Notes: generated by a model not told the origin, from the letters alone. Numbered from the stretch's first letter, positions 15,332-24,294 are shown. The stretch is DNA of 52,138 bases from Victivallales bacterium (GCA_016936495.1 JAFGXT010000241.1:1-52138), one strand, 5' to 3'. Made by a program: numbers and translations.

Positions 15332-16362
15332 AATATGTTTTCTCCTATATTGAGATTGATTTTTATCTGGTCGAATATCCCCTGACAATAGGAACATGAA
15401 TCGCAATCTTTGGTGCATCGCATAACATTATCCGCAAAATCATCGGGGAAATGCGAGTTTTCCAGTATCCACGGGTAAAAGGCTTCAGCGTGATTGGGCT
15501 CCAACAGTTCCATCACGTTACCGCTGTAGCTCCCGCGAATATAGGCGTCCAATACCGCCACTGGATTGCGATTGGTTCTTGTCGCCAGTTTTGCCGCTGT
15601 GAAGTATGGGGCATACAGTTTGATGTCTTCGGGACGGATAAAATTAGTGTTACGGATAAATGATTGCTGTTTCTCCTTCAGTCGCAGATAATCATGGCAC
15701 AAACCGCGAAACTCGAATGCGTTGTCCATTGCCGCGATTTCTGATTCATGTGCCACCAGATTGTCATGAAAATTATGCACGGAACAATGGTTAAGGCATC
15801 CGCTGTTCGCTAGCAAATAGAGTTCTTTGCCGTTGGCGTCGCACCACTTTTTCAACTGTTCGATCTTCTGTAAATTGCGGTTGTATTCCCTTTGCATGTA
15901 GTAACCGTCGAAAAATTCAGCGATATAATCCATACCCTGCGTCGTTCCGATTTTCATATTTACCGAAGCTCGTATTTTTAAGGCAGGAAAATTGGTCTTG
16001 ATGAAACGAGCAATCACCGGGGACGTCGTAGTTACCGACATCAGATTCAACTGCGAACCAAGGTAGTCCACGCAGTTGCCGATCTTGTTAAAAAACACCC
16101 TTGCCAGACTCTGTGCTCCATAGCAGTTGCCGTTCAGCAGTAGATTCAACCCTATACCTGATTTAGAAATGGTTTTCAGCTCAAATAATTGCTGATTTTG
16201 CATTTCCAGAGCAGAGCCGCAAGTTGCTCCGTCCAGTCTTCCTCTGCCGTTGGGAATGTCGCCCCAGGAGAAATAAACCTCTTTTATATGATTCCGGTAA
16301 TCTTGCAGCGCTATAAGAAATCTGTCGCTGTTCATTTGTTGATAACCAATCATAAATTTCAT
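15325..16362 (-). CDS. U32-peptidase-like Fe-S protein, first gene of the repressor-controlled operon
   Basis: A 345-aa protein resembling the U32/UbiU-UbiV/TrhP group, members of which bind a 4Fe-4S cluster and mostly act in RNA or quinone hydroxylation rather than proteolysis. Visible traits are a TIM-barrel-like N-terminus with EVYFSWGDIPNGRG, and NSGCLNHCSVHNFHDN (C189, C193, H199) in the position of the U32 Cys motif. C222 and the FIRPEDIKLY motif (241-250) typical of U32-like proteins follow. A separate C-terminal motif has C316, C320, C323 and C326 and may hold a second cluster. The stop overlaps the GTG start of paralog C, so the pair is probably coupled. A partner or maturation role for the QueG/RdhA-like proteins is inference; the true reaction is unknown. 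Confidence 0.75.
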   Translation of the reverse strand: MKFMIGYQQMNSDRFLIALQDYRNHIKEVYFSWGDIPNGRGRLDGATCGSALEMQNQQLFELKTISKSGIGLNLLLNGNCYGAQSLARVFFNKIGNCVDYLGSQLNLMSVTTTSPVIARFIKTNFPALKIRASVNMKIGTTQGMDYIAEFFDGYYMQREYNRNLQKIEQLKKWCDANGKELYLLANSGCLNHCSVHNFHDNLVAHESEIAAMDNAFEFRGLCHDYLRLKEKQQSFIRNTNFIRPEDIKLYAPYFTAAKLATRTNRNPVAVLDAYIRGSYSGNVMELLEPNHAEAFYPWILENSHFPDDFADNVMRCTKDCDSCSYCQGIFDQIKINLNIGENILC

Positions 16363-16405
16363 TATACAACCTGCTTTTACGTGCTCATCCGTTTGCGTTT
16401 ATATT

Positions 16406-16431
16406 TACATGATGTATCGAGACATCATGTA
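16406..16431. promoter_or_regulatory. 26-bp palindromic operator for the LacI-family repressor
   Basis: TACATGATGT (16406-16415) and ACATCATGTA (16422-16431) are perfect 10-bp reverse complements around a 6-bp centre whose inner four bases (TCGA) also pair. It begins 2 bp downstream of the -10 box of the Fe-S operon promoter, so it covers the transcription start. It also lies 134 bp upstream of the LacI gene start. This is the expected layout for repression of the operon by the divergent regulator. Confidence 0.8.
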
Positions 16432-16433
16432 TA

Positions 16434-16462
16434 ATTATAAATTCTCATTTGCATTATTTCAA
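16434..16462 (-). promoter_or_regulatory. Promoter of the U32/QueG-like operon
   Basis: Minus-strand -35 TTGAAA (16462-16457), a 17-bp spacer, and -10 TATAAT (16439-16434). The predicted start falls inside the 26-bp palindrome. The leader to the U32-like ATG is about 65 nt. Confidence 0.75.
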
Positions 16463-16564
16463 GACCTGAGCAAATAAAAAACTTAAATTGTATTTTTCAT
16501 GAATGCGATTATAGTTAGTTTAATCAATCGATACATCAAATATATCTGGAGGGAATTGCCGACG

Positions 16565-17578
16565 ATGCCGACGACGATGAAAGACATAGCGGAAAAAGCC
16601 GGAGTGACACGCTCTGCGGTTTCGGCGGTGTTGAATGGTACCACCGCCAGCCGGGTGTCGCCGGAAAAACGTGAGCTTATTTTGCGTATAAGCAAGGAGT
16701 TGAACTATCGGCGTAATTTCGCCGCGACCGCGTTGAAAAGACAGACGACCGGATTGATCGGCTTTATCTGCGGAGGACTGTACAGTTCATATTATTCCGA
16801 ATTGACTACGGCGATAAACGAATATGCCGCCAAACACGGCTATCGTCTGCTGCTGACGCTGATGAATGGTGATAACGAGTTGGATATGAATTACTTCGGT
16901 AGACTTGTCTCCAATATGTGTGATGGTATTCTCATGTGCCGTGAGCTGACCAGTGAGAAAGAATGGATTCAGGAAACCGTACTTAAAAATCATGTACCTT
17001 TCGTTATGCTCGGCAGTGTCATGGATAAATTGTCGTCTGTCTCGTTTGATTATCTTGCCGGTATGGAAAAAGCGTTTGCCGAATTGCTTGCCAAAGGACA
17101 TCGCAGGATTGCTTTTGCCGGACACGCCGGAGATGTAAACAAGCTTAACGCTTATCGTAAATGTTGTGTCGCCAACAATATAGAAACACTTGAGTATTTC
17201 ATTGCCCATGAGCATGATCTGAATTCCGCTCGTGATTGCGGATTGCGACTGGGAGCCTGCCGTGAACAGCAAAGCGCCCTTATCTGTACCGATTATTGTT
17301 TGAATATCATGTATCCGGGTATCTGTTCAAGCGGATTAAGTATTCCTCGGGATTTATCAGTCATTGCGTTTAATGATACCAGACAAAGCCGCTGCTTTGT
17401 TCCCGCTCTGACGTCAGTGTCGTTGGCGCCGGACATTACCGCCCGATATGGGATGGACGTGCTGCTTGAGCAAATCAAGTTTGACAGAAGTGCATCCCAA
17501 ACTGTAAAAACGGTAATGATTCCGCCTGAATTGATCATCCGGGACAGTGTGGCTTTTAACGCGCTTTCAACTGCTTAA
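16565..17578 (+). CDS. LacI-family transcriptional repressor
   Basis: A 337-aa regulator with the LacI helix-turn-helix at its N-terminus (MKDIAEKAGVTRSAVSAVLNG) and hinge segment, followed by a periplasmic-binding-protein-like ligand domain beginning TGLIGFICGG. A longer frame opens at 16499. I choose the ATG at 16565 because GGAGG lies about 11 nt upstream and LacI proteins start right before the HTH; 16577 is also possible. It is transcribed divergently from the U32/QueG-like operon with the palindrome between them, so it most likely represses that operon and is released by a small ligand, by family analogy a sugar. It ends 4 bp before the convergent next gene. Confidence 0.93.
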   Translation: MPTTMKDIAEKAGVTRSAVSAVLNGTTASRVSPEKRELILRISKELNYRRNFAATALKRQTTGLIGFICGGLYSSYYSELTTAINEYAAKHGYRLLLTLMNGDNELDMNYFGRLVSNMCDGILMCRELTSEKEWIQETVLKNHVPFVMLGSVMDKLSSVSFDYLAGMEKAFAELLAKGHRRIAFAGHAGDVNKLNAYRKCCVANNIETLEYFIAHEHDLNSARDCGLRLGACREQQSALICTDYCLNIMYPGICSSGLSIPRDLSVIAFNDTRQSRCFVPALTSVSLAPDITARYGMDVLLEQIKFDRSASQTVKTVMIPPELIIRDSVAFNALSTA

Positions 17579-17582
17579 GTAT

Positions 17583-18611
17583 TTACTTCTTACGGCTGAA
17601 TATGTGGGTGATTTTATACAGCAGTGAGCGCTTTTTTGCGGTTTTACCGCCGTTGCCGGGAGCTGTTTTTTTCTGCTTTTTGAGTTCTTTATTACGCTCT
17701 TTTTCACGTATCTCCTCGGCTTTGACGGTGAATTTTTCATGCAGTTCTTTGAATTTTTCATCCAGATTTTCGCGTTCAAAAGTCTTATTGCAGTGCTCGA
17801 CTTTCTCCTGATACTCCTCTTTAAGTGAATCAGGCAGGGCATTCAAAAATTCCTGTTCCCGTTGTTTTTTGCTTTCGAGTTCGTCTTCAATTTTGTTATA
17901 CTTTAATATCAGAGTATCCAGTCTTTCGCTGAAAGATGCTGTGTCCCGACCCATGAAAATACGGTTGCGCTCGCGCTGATAAGGTTCTTGATTGAATATG
18001 GATAATCTTTCCAGTAAAGTACGCTCTTTTTCCATAAGCGGTTTGATCTGCGCGTATTCTGCTTTCAGGCTTCCGGGAATGCAGGATTCGTCAAGAAGAG
18101 TGATTATATCAGGGATGGTTGGAGCGTTGAGATCGACCATGCTTTTGTCGCCTTCTTCAACGCTTATGATATTCTTATCATGGAGTTCTTTGAGCACGAT
18201 CTGCAGGTGTTGCTCAAGTTTTTCAATATTATCGTTGCCGCCTTTGCTGAGGAATTCAAAGCCTGGCTTGTATTTCATCATCTCAATGGAGGTGCTTTTG
18301 ATCGGATTCTGGCGGTAGAAAATAAATGTTTTAAAGATCATGAGTTTGATCAGATCGTCGTCCTGACCGTATTCCTGAGGGGCAGGGGGGGCTGGAGCTT
18401 TTTCATTGCCGGAGTTGTTCAGGACATAGATATCGGGTTCCGCTCCTGCGGCAAGCATGCCCTGTTCGAGCATAGTATTGAATGCTTCGCCAATCTCATC
18501 TTCGCTGAAGCCGTCGGATTCAGAAAAAATACCACGGTCAAGCTGACCATATTTTTTCATATATGGTAATATGATTTGAGTTAACACTGCCTGGAATTTG
18601 TCTTCATTCAT
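17583..18611 (-). CDS. Hypothetical protein with C-terminal coiled coil and basic tail
   Basis: A 342-aa protein I do not recognise. The N-terminal half (1-175) looks globular with a Pro/Ala linker at about 70-80. The region about 190-320 is very rich in Glu, Lys and Gln with heptad-like spacing and is probably coiled coil. The last 25 residues are strongly basic and end in an aromatic KITHIFSRKK. There is no signal peptide or transmembrane helix. GGAGG lies 8 nt upstream of the ATG, so translation is credible. It is convergent with the LacI gene and upstream of nothing related. Possible roles as a scaffold or membrane-/nucleic-acid-associated protein are guesses. Confidence 0.8.
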   Translation of the reverse strand: MNEDKFQAVLTQIILPYMKKYGQLDRGIFSESDGFSEDEIGEAFNTMLEQGMLAAGAEPDIYVLNNSGNEKAPAPPAPQEYGQDDDLIKLMIFKTFIFYRQNPIKSTSIEMMKYKPGFEFLSKGGNDNIEKLEQHLQIVLKELHDKNIISVEEGDKSMVDLNAPTIPDIITLLDESCIPGSLKAEYAQIKPLMEKERTLLERLSIFNQEPYQRERNRIFMGRDTASFSERLDTLILKYNKIEDELESKKQREQEFLNALPDSLKEEYQEKVEHCNKTFERENLDEKFKELHEKFTVKAEEIREKERNKELKKQKKTAPGNGGKTAKKRSLLYKITHIFSRKK

Positions 18612-18918
18612 TTACACTTCCTCCAGTGCTTAAAGGGAGTATTATAAGTCCTTATCCCTTTATGACTTAAGGTAACCCCGCAAATTGATATTAGCAAGAG
18701 GGAGGAGTTAAAAACATTGATAAAATACGAGATCCGCCTACACGTTCTTACATTTGAGCTATAATTCCGGCAGCAAAACCACACCTTGAAATGTTGTTTT
18801 GCATGTGATTGGCAGAATGAAGAACTCGAAAGGCTTGGAATCCCCGGCATTGCCAATACCGATTCATAGTTTACATTACTGCTGAATTTAAGTTATAGTT
18901 GCTGAGGTGCAGGTTGAA
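18612..18918. other. Intergenic region with an inverted repeat over a weak promoter
   Basis: About 307 bp between rlmN and the hypothetical gene. TAAAGGGA (18631-18638) and TCCCTTTA (18655-18662) are perfect reverse complements separated by 16 bp. They enclose a minus-strand TATAAT (18646-18641) that could be the -10 of the 17583-18611 gene; no good -35 is visible. The rest holds no gene that I can support. Confidence 0.35.
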
Positions 18919-19956
18919 TTATTTTTTTGCGGCATTTTTTCTCAATTGTCCGCAGGCGGCGCTGACCTTGGCACCTTTTTCGACTCTTACCGTTACCTGG
19001 ACGTGGTGGCGGAGCAGGATGTTTTCAAAATCTTTTATGGCGCGGTCGGTAGGACGCTGAAAATTTGTCGTAACCTGATTATAGGGAATGAGATTGACTT
19101 TGGCGTGATGCTCACGGGCGATTTGCGCCATCTTTTCCGCATGAGCGGGAGAGTCGTTTATACCGGAGAGCAAAGTATATTCAAAAGTAACCATGCGTGA
19201 TGTTTTCTGACGATAGAGATCGCACGCGTCAAGAATTTCCGCCAGCGGACGACGAAGTTTGTCGGGGATGAGTTTTGCACGCGTTTCGTCATCGGGAGCA
19301 TGCAGTGATACCGCCAGATTCCATTGGCGTCCAAGTTCCGCGAGGCGGATGATGCCCGGAGTCCAGCCGCTGGTGGATACGGTTATCCGGCGTGCCGCCA
19401 TATTAAACATATTCTCTCCGGTGATAACGTCAAGCGCCCTGACAAGGTTGTCAAAATTGAGCAGACCTTCACCAATGCCCATGAACACCACATTATCGGG
19501 CAGTCTGCCGATGCGTTCACAGCAGACATTGAATTGTTCAATTATCTCAGCCGCCGACAAGTTTCTAACCAAGCCATCGGCGCCGCTGGCGCAAAATGCG
19601 CACTGTACCGGACAGCCAACTTGAGTGCTTAAGCAAAAGGTGCGGCGTTCAAATGAAGGAATCACAACCGCTTCGATCTTTTCATGATCGGCAAGTTCAA
19701 GCAGTAATTTTTCGGTTCCGTCCGAGGCGGATATTTGATCGACGACTTCTAGAATCCGGCTGTTGAAATAATCTTGGAGTTGTTCGCGCAACGACAGCGG
19801 CAGATTTTTCATCTGCATTGGGTCGAATACGCGTTTTGAGTATACCCAATCGGCAATTTGTTTGGCACGGAACGCGGGAACTCCGGCGGTTTTAATAAAT
19901 TCCATGATCCCGTCCGGACCGGCGTTACAGATGCAGGGTTTAGAAGATGGTGTCAT
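18919..19956 (-). CDS. rlmN: 23S rRNA (adenine-2503-C2)/tRNA methyltransferase, radical SAM
   Basis: A 345-aa RlmN. The enzyme adds the C2 methyl to A2503 of 23S rRNA, and to A37 in some tRNAs, by ping-pong chemistry. The radical SAM motif is CPVQCAFC (C115, C119, C122). The two mechanistic cysteines are also present, C108 in RTFCLSTQ and C335 in AACGQL, as is the MGIGEGLLN motif. An in-frame ATG at 19980 exists, but 19956 has AAGGAAG 9 nt upstream and is preferred. This start lies 17 bp inside the preceding glycosyltransferase gene, so the two are cotranscribed and probably coupled, although unrelated in function. Confidence 0.96.
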   Translation of the reverse strand: MTPSSKPCICNAGPDGIMEFIKTAGVPAFRAKQIADWVYSKRVFDPMQMKNLPLSLREQLQDYFNSRILEVVDQISASDGTEKLLLELADHEKIEAVVIPSFERRTFCLSTQVGCPVQCAFCASGADGLVRNLSAAEIIEQFNVCCERIGRLPDNVVFMGIGEGLLNFDNLVRALDVITGENMFNMAARRITVSTSGWTPGIIRLAELGRQWNLAVSLHAPDDETRAKLIPDKLRRPLAEILDACDLYRQKTSRMVTFEYTLLSGINDSPAHAEKMAQIAREHHAKVNLIPYNQVTTNFQRPTDRAIKDFENILLRHHVQVTVRVEKGAKVSAACGQLRKNAAKK

Positions 19957-21613
19957 GACTTGTGTCTTCCTTGATTTCAATGGCGGGGACTTCTTTGAGT
20001 ACGCCCCGGTAAAGGTAAAGTTCGCCGCGCCGATATTGTTTTTTTACCAGCGGATCGCCCCAGGCGCGCGACTGGTGCAGGGGGACATTGGTGGAAAGCA
20101 AAAACACCACTTTTTCATTTTTAGGCAGTTCCGCTAATGAATTGAGTTTTTTGACTTTCAAGCCCATATAGAAGCATTCGCTATATAAGCCGGCGATATT
20201 TTCGCCTTTGTAGACGTATTGGGGCGTTGTATCAAATTTTTCTACAGCCTGGCGTAATTCTTTGCCGAGAGTGCGTTTTGAGTTTTCCTGAGCGTTATAC
20301 GGGTGCACGATGGACCAGAAAAAGATCATGATGACGCAAATAGTCGCCAGCAGTGTAGCCCATATTGGAGTAAAGCGTTTGGGCATAAACATAAAATAAA
20401 ATCCCGTCGCCACCGCCACTGAACCATAGACCACTGCGGTGATCCAGTATATCGGTACGTCATGAAAAGAAATTCCTCGTTCAAAAAAGCCGAATCCTCG
20501 CCACCATCCTGCCGGAGTAAGGAAAAAGACAATTATAATAGCTCCGCATGTTATGGCGAAAATCGGCAGCAGGCGCAGAATTTTCTGAAAAAGGCAGCCG
20601 TAACGTCTGATCACGATCCAGTAATAAGAGCCGCATAATGCCGACAAGGTCGGAGCCAGCAGTGTTATGTCGCGCGGTTCGGTAAAGGGGCTCAACCACA
20701 GCAGAAAAAACAGCGAAATGGTGATTATGCGCAAAAAGCGGTTGAAGATCGGGTTGACCTCCAGTGGTTGCAGCGCCACGCAGAAAGGAGCCCACGCTAT
20801 CAGTGTCCAGGGGAAGAATCTGCCGAGTACGTCAAAGGGAAACACCAGCAGGTGGTAACCATATTCATTCAGGTTCATCAGGTTGTCGGACAGGTTTCTT
20901 ACTTCTGAACCGTTGGAGATGATCCTGGGGAACCACCATAACAGCACAAAAGACAGCAGCACGATTACCCCCAGATAAAATCCGGGACGGCGCAATTTAG
21001 GCCACAAGGTCAGTGGACGGCGCATAAACACCAGTGGCACAAAGAAGTATACTATTCCTGCCCAGCCTATGGTATAGAAACCCAGACCGCACAGAAACAT
21101 GCTTACAATCCATGAGAGATTCCAGCGTCCTCTTACCGCGCCGAGCCAGAACCAGAACATCCATCCTGCCACCAGGAACAGCAATCCCAGCATATTCGGA
21201 TAGCCGTCCAGAGATTTTTCTATAATAATATTTGATGAAATAAGCATTGCCACCGCAATGGGCGCCGCATGAATTCCAATAGAGAGTCTTACCGTTTCCC
21301 ATATCAGCAGTGTCATAAGCACCAGAGCTCCGACTGAGATGATGCGCAAAGAAAATTCCATCGGCATGGAAAATTCCCGTGTAAATACCGCAGTCAGCAA
21401 GGGGTATAGCGGGAATGAAGATGGAACAATCTCACCATGTGCCATGTTTACCGGTGCCATATAATTCATTTCCTGAGCCATTGCGGCGAAACTGCCTTCG
21501 CTCCAGTACAACTCCTTGTCGTCGGTTTGCAATGGTGAATATAACAGCCAGAACGCGGCAAGCAATACCGGCACCGCTAAATACCATTTCCAGTCTTTTT
21601 CCTGATAAATCAT
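19940..21613 (-). CDS. GT-C family membrane glycosyltransferase (ArnT/GT39-like)
   Basis: A 557-aa polytopic inner-membrane protein with about 11-12 hydrophobic segments. After the first helix it has an acidic loop (TDDKELYWSEGSF) in the position of the catalytic Asp/Glu motif of GT-C enzymes. A soluble C-terminal part starts near residue 440. Such enzymes move a sugar from a polyprenyl-phosphate donor onto lipid A, protein or another acceptor outside the membrane. Donor and acceptor cannot be read here. It lies 26 bp after mgtE and overlaps rlmN, so the three form one unit. Confidence 0.78.
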   Translation of the reverse strand: MIYQEKDWKWYLAVPVLLAAFWLLYSPLQTDDKELYWSEGSFAAMAQEMNYMAPVNMAHGEIVPSSFPLYPLLTAVFTREFSMPMEFSLRIISVGALVLMTLLIWETVRLSIGIHAAPIAVAMLISSNIIIEKSLDGYPNMLGLLFLVAGWMFWFWLGAVRGRWNLSWIVSMFLCGLGFYTIGWAGIVYFFVPLVFMRRPLTLWPKLRRPGFYLGVIVLLSFVLLWWFPRIISNGSEVRNLSDNLMNLNEYGYHLLVFPFDVLGRFFPWTLIAWAPFCVALQPLEVNPIFNRFLRIITISLFFLLWLSPFTEPRDITLLAPTLSALCGSYYWIVIRRYGCLFQKILRLLPIFAITCGAIIIVFFLTPAGWWRGFGFFERGISFHDVPIYWITAVVYGSVAVATGFYFMFMPKRFTPIWATLLATICVIMIFFWSIVHPYNAQENSKRTLGKELRQAVEKFDTTPQYVYKGENIAGLYSECFYMGLKVKKLNSLAELPKNEKVVFLLSTNVPLHQSRAWGDPLVKKQYRRGELYLYRGVLKEVPAIEIKEDTSHDTIF

Positions 21614-21639
21614 AAATTCAGCTCACTTTCGCACTTTTG

Positions 21640-23004
21640 TCAGATGCTTAATAATACCGTGCACATAAGTAAATATATCAACGACGCGGACAAGTCATTA
21701 CTGGTAGTTACAAAGGGACCGGAAGCGACTGCCGGGTCAATTTTGAATCGGTTGAGCATGATTGGCATGATTGTCCCGGAAAAAGCGGCAAAGCTCATGG
21801 CGGTCAGCATGGAAAAGCCTACAATCATGCACAGTTTGACTATAGGATAAGTTGCTTTTATGTTCACCAGTAATGAGAGGTTTATATATACTATCACAGC
21901 TGCGATGATCCCACATACACAGCCCATCATTGCGCCAACCATGAGTTCGCGGGCAAAAACTCCCATCAGGTGGTTGAACTTTATTTCTCCCAGAGCAATA
22001 TTGCGAACCGTAACGGCGGTAGCCTGCATACCGGTATTGCCACCCATCGCCAGGATGACCGGGACAAACGCCGCCATGGTCTCGGCGCCGTTAAGGTTGA
22101 TTATGCGATTTACCACCAGACTTACCAGCATACCGGTGAACATGGTGATAAGCAGCCAGGGCAGGCGCAGGCGTACGATGCTGAAAGGAGAATCCTCGTG
22201 AATACCGATGTCAGGAGCTCCGGCCATATGGGCGAGGTCTTCTGCGGCTTCTTCGTCGATTACGTCCATCACGTCGTCGGCGGTGATACGACCGACCAGC
22301 ACCATGTTCTCGTTGACCACCGGCATGACGTGCAAGTCGTATTTCATGAACTTCAAGGCGATGCTTTCCTGATCTTCATCCACCATGGCGTAAACAGGAT
22401 TAGGTTCGACCACGTCTTTAATCTTTGCCGAACGCGGCTGGGATATAAGTTTGGATATATGAATATAGCCGATAAGTTTTTTGTCGGCAGTAACGGCAAA
22501 AACCGCGTTTACCGGATCGGTAAAGTTGGTTTTTGCGAGGTTGTTGATGGTTTGTTCCACCGTAAAATCGCCATTGACGGCACAAAGTTCAGGGGTCATT
22601 ATCCCGCCGCCGGAATCGTCTTCATAGCTGGAGAGTTGACGGAGTTTATGTTGTTCCTGGCTGGTCAGCAGGAGCAAGACTTTTTCTTTTTCCTCCGTGT
22701 TGAGTTCATTGAGGATGTCGACGGCGTCGTCGGGCGCCATTTTCTGAATGATTGCGGCAAGCCTTTTCGGAGGAATGGCGTCGATAAACTCATCCACGTC
22801 GGATTCCATTTCCGCCATGACCTCGGATGCGGTGGTATTATCCAGGATACCGAAAATCTGCTCAATATGTCCGGCGTCGAGTTCATCCATCATATCCGCA
22901 AGGTCGGCAGGGTCGGTATTTGCCAGCCGTGTCCGGATTATATCATATTTTTTCTCCGTAAGGAGTTTTTTTATCTCTTCATTGTTAAGAGCGTCAACAC
23001 TCAT
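21640..23004 (-). CDS. mgtE: Magnesium transporter MgtE
   Basis: A 454-aa Mg2+ channel/transporter with the full domain order. The N-terminal MgtE_N superhelix (about 15-115) contains LNELNTEEKEKVLLLL. Two CBS domains (about 120-250) follow. The C-terminal five-helix pore has PVILAMGGNTGMQATAV and DPAVASGPFVTTSND, including the conserved pore Asp. The frame opens at 23082, but the start at 23004 (MSVDALNNEE) has AGGTG 5 nt upstream and gives the normal family length. First gene of the mgtE-GT39-rlmN unit. No Mg2+ (M-box) riboswitch was recognised in the 160-bp leader. Confidence 0.95.
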   Translation of the reverse strand: MSVDALNNEEIKKLLTEKKYDIIRTRLANTDPADLADMMDELDAGHIEQIFGILDNTTASEVMAEMESDVDEFIDAIPPKRLAAIIQKMAPDDAVDILNELNTEEKEKVLLLLTSQEQHKLRQLSSYEDDSGGGIMTPELCAVNGDFTVEQTINNLAKTNFTDPVNAVFAVTADKKLIGYIHISKLISQPRSAKIKDVVEPNPVYAMVDEDQESIALKFMKYDLHVMPVVNENMVLVGRITADDVMDVIDEEAAEDLAHMAGAPDIGIHEDSPFSIVRLRLPWLLITMFTGMLVSLVVNRIINLNGAETMAAFVPVILAMGGNTGMQATAVTVRNIALGEIKFNHLMGVFARELMVGAMMGCVCGIIAAVIVYINLSLLVNIKATYPIVKLCMIVGFSMLTAMSFAAFSGTIMPIMLNRFKIDPAVASGPFVTTSNDLSASLIYLLMCTVLLSI

Positions 23005-23099
23005 CAAGCACCTGGCGTTAGAGGATTGTTCTGTTCTGTGTATTTTGCTTACTATAGCATATTCGGCGAAGTCTGAAAGCAAAATACATAAATTTGTTT

Positions 23100-23128
23100 T
23101 TGAAATTGTCGATTATAACGTATATCTT
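23100..23128 (+). promoter_or_regulatory. Promoter of the polysaccharide deacetylase gene
   Basis: -35 TTGAAA (23100-23105), a 17-bp spacer, and -10 TATCTT (23123-23128), about 43 bp upstream of the chosen ATG. This placement argues against the longer frame starting at 23094. Confidence 0.5.
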
Positions 23129-23171
23129 AAGTGTTGTTAACACAAAGCTAAGCCGCAAGGGAAATTATTTG

Positions 23172-24206
23172 ATGAAAGCTATATTGATCTGGACATATCA
23201 CCGGGTTCTACCCTGCGGCGAAAGCGGCGCGGTCTCGCAGGAGGTATTCGACCTTCAATTGCAGACTCTGGTCAATGCCGGATATGAGTTTATTAATACC
23301 GCTGAGTTGCGAAGCATAATCAATGGTGATACCGATCCCGGCAAGCGCAAATTGACCATGCTTACTTTTGACGATGGCTGGGCGGATAATCTTATATGGG
23401 CTACTCCTGTTCTTGAACGCTATTCCGCCAAAGCGGTCATGGCGGTCAATACCGCTTTGGTAAACCCCGGTAACCGTTTTCGTGAGAGCCTTGCTCCGGA
23501 ATATTTTAAGATAATACCCTCAAAAAAGGCACTGGAGCTGGCGGCATACGGCGTGAGCTACGATTCCTTTCTGACCTGGGACGAACTCAAAGCGGTAAAA
23601 GATATCAGCTTATGGGACATTCAGGCGCATGCAAATTCCCATTACGGCTGTTTTTATGACATGAACAACACTCGTGGCTTTTATCCGGATTTCAACCACT
23701 GGACACTGGAATATGCTCTAGGTCGCGAACCTTTCGAGGGAGCTCCGCGCGCGGAGTTTCAGAGTATTCTCTCTCATCGCCGCACCCGTCCTGTCCACGA
23801 GTTTTTGGAAGCTATAAAAAATGCGGAAAGCGATGAGCAACGCAAAAACATATGCCGCACCTGGAAAGACCCTCTGGAATTCATCGAATCAGAAGAGGAA
23901 TTCAGAGAACGCATACGCGGTGATATGATGCTCTGCAAAAACTATTTGCTTGATAAACTCGACATCAACGCCAAAGCATTATTCTGGCCCTGGGGACACT
24001 ATTCTCAGGAAAGCATCGCCGCCGCGCAGGAATGCGGCTTTGATCTGCTGTTCACCATGAATAAAGACGCATTGCTTAATAGTTCCAAAGCTCTGGAAAT
24101 ACCGCGCATCGCCGCTCCGGCAACCATCAGCCGATTTAAAAAGCAAATACAGGTGTTTACTAATCCTGTGCTTAAATCCATCAGAAATATATTTTCTTCA
24201 GGATAA
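23172..24206 (+). CDS. Polysaccharide deacetylase family protein (NodB-like)
   Basis: A 344-aa carbohydrate esterase 4-like protein. It has the opening TYHRV strand, the catalytic/metal TFDDGW motif (Asp67-Asp68), the metal-binding His pair H153 and H157 in HANSH, and a WPWGH segment in place of the usual YPYG motif. The family removes N- or O-acetyl groups from glycans or related substrates. No signal peptide is present from the chosen start, so the protein may act on a cytoplasmic or lipid-linked glycan precursor. The frame opens at 23094, but AAGGGA 9 nt before 23172 and the promoter position favour this start. Confidence 0.85.
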   Translation: MKAILIWTYHRVLPCGESGAVSQEVFDLQLQTLVNAGYEFINTAELRSIINGDTDPGKRKLTMLTFDDGWADNLIWATPVLERYSAKAVMAVNTALVNPGNRFRESLAPEYFKIIPSKKALELAAYGVSYDSFLTWDELKAVKDISLWDIQAHANSHYGCFYDMNNTRGFYPDFNHWTLEYALGREPFEGAPRAEFQSILSHRRTRPVHEFLEAIKNAESDEQRKNICRTWKDPLEFIESEEEFRERIRGDMMLCKNYLLDKLDINAKALFWPWGHYSQESIAAAQECGFDLLFTMNKDALLNSSKALEIPRIAAPATISRFKKQIQVFTNPVLKSIRNIFSSG

Positions 24207-24265
24207 ACGGCATTGATAAAGATAAAATGCTTGTTGTTTTTAGAAATTGAGATGAGAAAACCATG

Positions 24266-24294
24266 TTGCTTTGTCCGTGTAAGAGTGATATATT
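24266..24294 (+). promoter_or_regulatory. Promoter of purB
   Basis: -35 TTGCTT (24266-24271), a 17-bp spacer, and -10 TATATT (24289-24294), about 70 bp upstream of the chosen ATG. Confidence 0.5.

Noticed and set aside
21970-23076. A 368-codon plus-strand open frame
   Set aside because: Antisense shadow of mgtE; His-rich composition is what results from complementing Asp/Met-rich codons, and no ribosome site or motif is seen.
23005-23171. Mg2+ (M-box) riboswitch before mgtE
   Set aside because: The leader is short and I could not identify the conserved core helices; would need a covariance search.
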